DNA from: Sphingomonas sp. R647
Lineage (GTDB): Bacteria > Pseudomonadota > Alphaproteobacteria > Sphingomonadales > Sphingomonadaceae
Assembly (NCBI RefSeq): GCF_020177055.1
Contig: NZ_JAIQXT010000004.1
Location: 434,001 to 498,000 of the forward strand
DNA length: 64,000 bases
Direction of reading: 5' to 3'
A model generated the notes under the pieces. The model was not told the DNA's origin. It did not search any database and worked only from the letters and a program-made list of their open reading frames with translations. This document shows positions 60,354 to 64,000 of the stretch, in pieces (the stretch's first letter is position 1; each line of letters begins with the position of its first letter). The translations under genes were made by a program, and so were the position numbers.

Positions 60354-60680
60354 ATGATCCGGATAGGTAATGCCCTCGCCATCGCCAGCCTCGCCCTGCT
60401 CGCCGCCTGCGCGCAGCAGGTCGGCACGGCGGTCGAGCCCACGGCGCCCGGCTTCCTGCTCGGCCTGTGGCACGGCTTCATCTTCCCGGTCGCGTGGGTG
60501 CTGTCGCTGTTCGTCCCCGACGTCGCGGTCTATGCCGTGCCCAACAATGGCGGCTGGTATGATTTTGGCTATTTCCTCGGCATCTGCGTGTTCGGCGTCG
60601 GCGCCAATCGCGGGAAGAAGGTGATCATCAAGGAACGCGTTATCGTGCGTGATCGCGGCGGCACGGTGATCGACCAGTGA
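60354..60680 (+). CDS. Small membrane/lipoprotein of unknown function
   Basis: A 108-residue protein. It has a lipoprotein-like head (LALLAAC, Cys about 19), then a hydrophobic segment (WHGFIFPVAWVLSLFV) and a second one (FGYFLGICVFGVGA). The C-terminus is basic (GKKVIIKERVIVRDRGG). Good AGGAG before the ATG at 60354. Its stop overlaps the GTG of the next gene. I recognise no family. Confidence 0.7.
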   Translation: MIRIGNALAIASLALLAACAQQVGTAVEPTAPGFLLGLWHGFIFPVAWVLSLFVPDVAVYAVPNNGGWYDFGYFLGICVFGVGANRGKKVIIKERVIVRDRGGTVIDQ

Positions 60681-60868
60681 CGCGCGCGCTCGCCATTCAG
60701 GCCGGCATCGGCATCGCGTCGGGTGTAGCGGGCCTCACCCTGCTGCGCCGCCGCGCCGCCTCGCCCGAGGGCATTTACGCCCTGCGCATCGCCGGCACGA
60801 TGCTGGTCGCGCTCTGCCTCTTCCTCACCGGCTTCGCGCTGGTCGCCAGTGTGGTGGGTGGGGCGTGA
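60677..60868 (+). CDS. 63-residue membrane protein
   Basis: A GTG-initiated gene whose start overlaps the previous stop. Hydrophobic with two helices (about 6-25 and 38-58); LLRRRAASPEG sits between them as a basic loop. The overlap with both neighbours suggests translational coupling in a small operon toward nrdB. Function unknown. Confidence 0.65.
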   Translation: MTRALAIQAGIGIASGVAGLTLLRRRAASPEGIYALRIAGTMLVALCLFLTGFALVASVVGGA

Positions 60869-61197
60869 GCGAGATAGAATCCGTCAATCGTTATCGGGCT
60901 ACCGGCCAAAAGCAGTTCGTGCTGACGCTCGTCGGCCTCGTATTGGCAGCCGTCTTGCTGCAGCTCGCCTTCCAGCGCGTGCTGGGCGCCAATATGGCTA
61001 TATATGGTGCGCTCGCCGCAGCCAGCGGGCTTTGGATCGTCCAGTTGGTTCGTACGATCGTCGGTCCTCGACAATCGCGAAAAGCCATGGAGTTAGGGCG
61101 AAGCCTGCGAACCGTCCGCCTCCGCGCGACTTTGGCGCTCATCGCCAACACGGTCGTCCTCACAATTTCAATTCAGCATCTGTTCTTCTCGGAGTAA
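60865..61197 (+). CDS. Small membrane protein
   Basis: A 110-residue protein with a GTG start overlapping the previous gene. Three hydrophobic segments (LTLVGLVLAAVLLQLAF, IYGALAAASGLWIVQLV, LALIANTVVLTISIQHLF) and no domain I recognise. GC and codon use are weaker than in nrdA/B. The stop lies 4 bases before nrdB. Confidence 0.65.
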   Translation: MSEIESVNRYRATGQKQFVLTLVGLVLAAVLLQLAFQRVLGANMAIYGALAAASGLWIVQLVRTIVGPRQSRKAMELGRSLRTVRLRATLALIANTVVLTISIQHLFFSE

Positions 61198-61201
61198 CCC
61201 C

Positions 61202-62251
61202 ATGCCTCTTCTCGAAGCCCGCAAGACCTACAAGCCGTTCGAATACCCTTGGGCGTTCGACTTCTGGAAGCGTCAGCAGCAGATCCACTGGCTCCCCGAA
61301 GAGGTGCCGCTGGGAGAGGATTGCCGCGACTGGGCGCAAAAGCTGACCGACCACGAACGCAATCTGCTCACGCAAATCTTCCGCTTCTTCACCCAGGCGG
61401 ACGTCGAGGTGCAGGATTGCTACCACGAAAAATACGGTCGCGTGTTCAAGCCGACCGAGATCAAGATGATGCTCGCCTCCTTCTCCAACATGGAGACGGT
61501 GCACATCGCGGCGTACAGCCACCTGCTCGACACGATCGGCATGCCCGAAAGCGAGTACGGCATGTTCCTCGAATATAGCGAAATGAAGGACAAGCACGAT
61601 TACCTTCAGCGCTTCACCGTCGACACCGACGAGGATATCGCGCGCACCCTCGCCATGTTCGGCGGGTTTACTGAGGGGCTTCAGCTGTTCGCGTCGTTCG
61701 CGATGCTGATGAACTTCCCGCGCTTCAACAAGATGAAGGGCATGGGCCAGATCGTCAGCTGGTCGGTGCGCGATGAATCGCTGCACTGCGAAGGCATCAC
61801 CCGCCTGTTCCACGCCTTCTGCAAGGAACGCGACTGCCTGACCAAGGCGGTGAAGGACGACATCATGGACGTCTGCCAGACGACCGTGCGGCTCGAGGAT
61901 GCGTTCATCGACCTGGCGTTCGAACAGGGCCCGGTCCCCGGCATGACGCCCAAGGAAATCAAGAAGTACATCCGCTACATCGCCGACTGGCGCCTGAACC
62001 AGCTGGGCTTGAAGCCGATCTACATGATCGACGAACACCCGCTCCCCTGGCTCGCCCCTTTGCTCAACGGCGTCGAACACGCCAACTTCTTCGAACAGCG
62101 CGCGACGGAATATTCGAAGGGCGCGACCAAGGGCAACTGGAACGAAGTGTGGGATTCGTTCGACAAGCGCCAGAAGGCAAAGGCCGGGCCGGCGGCCAAC
62201 GAGGACGCCGCTGAGGGCGGGTTGTTCGATGGGACGGTTGCGGCGGAGTAG
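61202..62251 (+). CDS. nrdB: Ribonucleoside-diphosphate reductase beta subunit (class Ia)
   Basis: Diiron-tyrosyl radical subunit for NrdA. Metal ligands and the radical Tyr are visible: ADVEVQD, then METVHIAAYSHL where Glu, His and the radical Tyr are spaced as in E. coli NrdB; later ESLHCEG and the following acidic helix provide the remaining ligands. Length 349 is near normal. The C-terminus (EGGLFDGTVAAE) is the peptide that docks on NrdA. There is no ATP-cone at the N-terminus. Separated from nrdA by the repeat cassette and four small genes. Confidence 0.96.
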   Translation: MPLLEARKTYKPFEYPWAFDFWKRQQQIHWLPEEVPLGEDCRDWAQKLTDHERNLLTQIFRFFTQADVEVQDCYHEKYGRVFKPTEIKMMLASFSNMETVHIAAYSHLLDTIGMPESEYGMFLEYSEMKDKHDYLQRFTVDTDEDIARTLAMFGGFTEGLQLFASFAMLMNFPRFNKMKGMGQIVSWSVRDESLHCEGITRLFHAFCKERDCLTKAVKDDIMDVCQTTVRLEDAFIDLAFEQGPVPGMTPKEIKKYIRYIADWRLNQLGLKPIYMIDEHPLPWLAPLLNGVEHANFFEQRATEYSKGATKGNWNEVWDSFDKRQKAKAGPAANEDAAEGGLFDGTVAAE

Positions 62252-62301
62252 ATCATCGCTGATCTGTCTGTGGGATTCCACCAACCCGAATAAAAGCGTT
62301 C

Positions 62302-62490
62302 GTCACCCCGGCCTTGTGCCGGGGTCCACCCATCCCCGCGCCCCGATCGCCAGTGGCTCGATCCCCATGCCATCCTCTGCGACCGAGCCAGCCACAAGCT
62401 GATAGGCCAAAGCCAGACAACCTGCCCACGCTCGAAACCGCGCCCTCCGCGCCTCCCTCACAGTGGACCCCGGAACAAGTCCGGGGTGAC
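62302..62490. repeat. MITE-like element U1 (about 189 bp, 28-bp terminal inverted repeats)
   Basis: Left end GTCACCCCGGCCTTGTGCCG... and right end ...AACAAGTCCGGGGTGAC are imperfect inverted copies (28 bases each). The interior has the block TCCCCGCGCCCCGA near the left and CGCCTCCCTCACAGTGG near the right. There is no coding capacity. It starts 50 bases after the nrdB stop. Confidence 0.75.
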
Positions 62491-62527
62491 GGCGGGAGAG
62501 GGTGCCAGCGCTCACCCCCCAATATTC

Positions 62528-62715
62528 GTCCCCCCGGGCCTTGTGCCGGGGTCCACCCAGCCCCGCGCCCCGACCGCCAACGGCCCGATCCCGCGCCATC
62601 CTCCGCGACCGAACCCGCCACGCGCTGACCAGTCAGGCTAGACCACCCGTCCGCGCTCGAAACCGCGCCCGCCGCGCCTCCCGCACAGTGGACCGCGGAA
62701 CAAGTCCGGGATGAC
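62528..62715. repeat. MITE-like element U2 (about 188 bp)
   Basis: Same left end, interior blocks and right end as U1, with scattered substitutions (for example AGCCCCGCGCCCCGA, and CGCCTCCCGCACAGTGG). It follows U1 in tandem after a 37-base gap. The right end (62688-62715) lies 32 bases from the GIY-YIG stop at 62748. Confidence 0.75.
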
Positions 62716-62747
62716 GACAGGAGCGGGGACGATGCGCCGCTACTGCC

Positions 62748-63089
62748 TCAGTCCGGTCCCGCACCCGGCGCCGCGTCGTCCTCATCCAGCGGCTTCAGCC
62801 CCAGCTCCACCGCCAGATCGTCCCAGCGCGGATTCTCCCGCTCGATCAGGTTCATCTTCCACTCGCGCCGCCACCGCTTGAGCTGCTTCTCGCGCCGGAT
62901 CGCGGACTCCATCGTCCCTCCGACCTCATAATAGACCAGCCGCTTCACCTTGTTGCGCGCGGTGAAGCCGTCGAACGTCTCTTCGCGATGCTGGACGATC
63001 CGCCCGAGCAGGTCGGACGTAACGCCGACATAGGTCGTGCCGTTAAACCCGCTGGCAAGGATATAGACGCAGGGCGTTCGCTCGGACAT
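62748..63089 (-). CDS. GIY-YIG family nuclease
   Basis: A 113-residue single-domain GIY-YIG protein: VYILASGFNGTTYVGVTSDL holds the Tyr/Val-Tyr/Ile-Gly pattern, then Arg in GRIVQH, KVKRLVYYE and the catalytic Glu in TMESAIRREKQLK. Related to the UvrC N-domain and URI-type nucleases. The start at 63089 is chosen because a longer frame to 63185 runs through a repeat. It lies between repeat copies at 62688-62715 and 63116-63140. DNA nicking is likely; the target is unknown. Confidence 0.88.
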   Translation of the reverse strand: MSERTPCVYILASGFNGTTYVGVTSDLLGRIVQHREETFDGFTARNKVKRLVYYEVGGTMESAIRREKQLKRWRREWKMNLIERENPRWDDLAVELGLKPLDEDDAAPGAGPD

Positions 63090-63115
63090 CGCACGGGGGA
63101 GCGTGCCGCACGGAC

Positions 63116-63140
63116 GACCCCGGAACAAGCCCGGCATGAC
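63116..63140 (-). repeat. Lone degenerate repeat end upstream of the GIY-YIG gene
   Basis: GACCCCGGAACAAGCCCGGC plus ATGAC: a right-end (B-type) copy with two or three substitutions. It lies 27 bases before the GIY-YIG start on the minus strand, so the gene is bracketed by B-type ends in the same orientation. Confidence 0.65.
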
Positions 63141-63180
63141 GAACTGCCGCCTGAACGGATGCGCCCACCCCACCCCCCTG

Positions 63181-63361
63181 GTCACCCCGGCCTTGTGCCG
63201 GGGTCCACCCGTCCCCGCACCCCGAACCCATGAGGCGCTGGCGTGGCGCTCCCATCCCCCACCACGGCCACCAAGATAAAGCGTTCAGACGCCCCGTCGG
63301 CCCTCCGAACCCAGCCGTCGCGCCTCCCTCGCAGTGGACCCCGGAACAAGTCCGGGGTGAC
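63181..63361. repeat. MITE-like element U3 (about 181 bp)
   Basis: Left end GTCACCCCGGCCTTGTGCCG and right end AACAAGTCCGGGGTGAC as in U1. The interior keeps the TCCCCGCACCCCGA and CGCCTCCCTCGCAGTGG blocks, but the centre differs. It ends 92 bases before the HTH gene. Confidence 0.75.
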
Positions 63362-63428
63362 GAAGGGGAGGGGGCTGGCGCACCCAAAACCCCCTTTCCT
63401 ACACGAACCAAATAGGTCAACTGAATCA

Positions 63429-63446
63429 GCTCCAACCAACCGGAGC
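63429..63446 (+). promoter_or_regulatory. Small hairpin covering the HTH gene ribosome site
   Basis: GCTCC-AACCAACC-GGAGC: 5-bp stem whose right arm holds the likely GGAG ribosome site, 8 bases before the ATG at 63454. It could lower translation of the HTH gene. Weak alone. Confidence 0.3.
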
Positions 63447-63453
63447 CGAGTCG

Positions 63454-63765
63454 ATGCACCCCGATCAACCCGCCACCAGCGCCCCACGCAACCACTGGAC
63501 CCCCGCCCGCCAGCGCATCTTCCTCACCGCGCTCGTTGAAACCGGCAGCATCGCCCGCGCGGCCCGCGCCGCCGGCATGTCGCGCTCCAGCGCCCATGCG
63601 CTGCGCAACCGCCTCGCTGGAACGCCGTTCGACCATCACTGGAGCCACGCGCTCAAGCTCCACGCCGCGCGCTTCGCCGATCCCTTCGCGCCCGATCCGC
63701 TCGCCCCGCGCGGTCCAGCGGACGCCCCCAGTCGCGCCCCCGTCGCCCCGGTGGCGCGTCCATGA
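63454..63765 (+). CDS. Small helix-turn-helix protein
   Basis: A 103-residue protein. Residues about 15-60 form an HTH-like stretch (RQRIFLTALVETGSIARAAR then AAGMSRSSAHALRNRLAGTP), similar to the N-terminal HTH of LysR or to phage-terminase-like small HTH proteins, without the ligand domain. The tail is Pro/Ala/Arg-rich (APVAPVARP). The length is short, so it may be a decayed or stand-alone DNA-binding protein. Its stop overlaps a possible next gene. GTCGC motifs at 11-bp spacing begin inside its last codons and continue beyond it. Confidence 0.7.
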   Translation: MHPDQPATSAPRNHWTPARQRIFLTALVETGSIARAARAAGMSRSSAHALRNRLAGTPFDHHWSHALKLHAARFADPFAPDPLAPRGPADAPSRAPVAPVARP

Positions 63766-63915
63766 TGCCGCGCGGTCGCCTTCCGGTCACACTCGGTCGT
63801 CAACCAGTCGCCCGAGTGTCGCGCACCTGTCGCGTCACCGTCGCGCGGCGGTCGCGGCACGGGTGTCAGCGGGTCGCGATCCGGGCCGTTCCCGGTCGCA
63901 AACCCGTCGCGTCGC
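63731..63915 (+). repeat. 11-bp-periodic GTCGC array
   Basis: GTCGC starts at 63731, 63742, 63775, 63807, 63818, 63829, 63840, 63851, 63873, 63895, 63906 and 63911, with GTCAC at 63786 and GTCGT at 63796. Most steps are 11, 22 or 33 bases; the exceptions are one 10-base step and a final 5-base step. Eleven is not a multiple of three, so a reading frame cannot produce it; eleven is about one DNA helical turn. The pattern sits next to the small HTH gene. Confidence 0.8.
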
Positions 63916-64000
63916 CCGCATACGCCCCCATTCTCGTCAGCTTCGTCGGTACCTCCGCATCCGGCGTCCCCCGCACCACCCCGCGACCCGCCCGCGCGAT
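63762..64000 (+). CDS. Possible partial gene, open to the window end
   Basis: ATG at 63762 overlaps the HTH stop by ATGA and the frame is open to the last base (about 79 codons, Arg/Val/Pro-rich, opening MMPRGRLPVTL). It has no recognisable domain and covers the 11-bp array, which is not a coding pattern. The frame may be open just because of high GC. Listed with low confidence. Confidence 0.2.
   Translation, partial: MMPRGRLPVTLGRQPVARVSRTCRVTVARRSRHGCQRVAIRAVPGRKPVASPAYAPILVSFVGTSASGVPRTTPRPARA

Noticed and set aside
62253..62621. Open frames across the repeat array
   Set aside because: They translate the repeat ends and carry no domain.
62302..63361. CRISPR array
   Set aside because: Repeats are palindromic, in alternating orientation and irregularly spaced, with no cas genes; they are REP/MITE-like.

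Overview
The window is about 64 kb of GC-rich, densely packed bacterial chromosome. It looks like a sphingomonad (Alphaproteobacteria, Sphingomonadaceae). The reasons are a SciP (DUF1153) cell-cycle regulator, an alphaproteobacterial LexA operator of the GTTC-N7-GTTC type upstream of dinB, two TonB-dependent receptors, a GltD/GltB operon, many tiny conserved sphingomonad-style proteins, and the short GC-rich repeat families typical of that group. No rRNA, CRISPR array, prophage or transposase gene was seen. Two tRNAs are present: Ser-GGA on the plus strand and Thr-GGT on the minus strand.

Layout. 1-5.7 kb: the 3' part of an S9 peptidase, a class A penicillin-binding protein, then an SDR/GST pair. 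5.4-14.3 kb (minus strand): a membrane-anchored small protein, gltB, a DUF2059 protein and gltD in one translationally coupled operon, then uppP and an NDUFA9-like NAD(P)-binding protein. 14.5-20 kb: pdxH, a CDF metal exporter, mnmA, sciP, two GlsB/YeaQ stress membrane proteins and a SIMPL protein. 19.6-24 kb: an RND efflux adaptor and pump. 24-30 kb: a DUF445 protein, a HAD phosphatase, and a complete Mla-type lipid transport operon (STAS-MlaE, MlaF, MlaD, auxiliary lipoprotein). 30-32.4 kb: a cyclophilin, tRNA-Ser and SOS-type dinB. 32.5-41.1 kb: a catabolic block (TonB receptor, MFS transporter, carboxylesterase, acyl-CoA ligase, TetR regulator, SDR) that carries two copies of one palindromic operator-like site. 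41.2-46.3 kb: small lipoproteins and small proteins, tRNA-Thr, a VOC protein, aminopeptidase P and an L,D-transpeptidase. 46.3-54.5 kb: hydrolases (penicillin-acylase family, oligopeptidase B, thermonuclease, amidase) and secreted unknowns. 54.8-57 kb: a second TonB receptor. 57.6-62.3 kb: nrdA and nrdB, separated by a repeat-bracketed nuclease gene and four small proteins. 62.3-64 kb: an array of MITE-like repeats with a GIY-YIG nuclease, a small HTH protein, and an 11-bp-periodic GTCGC array.

How parts work together. Many genes are coupled by 4-bp ATGA-type overlaps (gltD/DUF2059/gltB, pdxH/CDF, MFS/esterase/ligase), and several convergent pairs share or abut stop codons. The 32.5-41 kb block reads as uptake (TonB receptor, MFS), de-esterification (carboxylesterase), CoA activation (ligase) and dehydrogenation (SDR) of an ester or acid, under the TetR protein encoded in it.

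The most unusual structures are at the right end. A DUF559 endonuclease gene fits, with 1 and 3 spare bases, between two nearly identical 55/56-bp inverted repeats. A GIY-YIG nuclease gene sits inside an array of ~185-bp elements with 28-bp terminal inverted repeats. A run of GTCGC pentamers, spaced at 11 bp with little exception, follows a small HTH gene. No claim here rests on a database search; names are from motif and family recognition.
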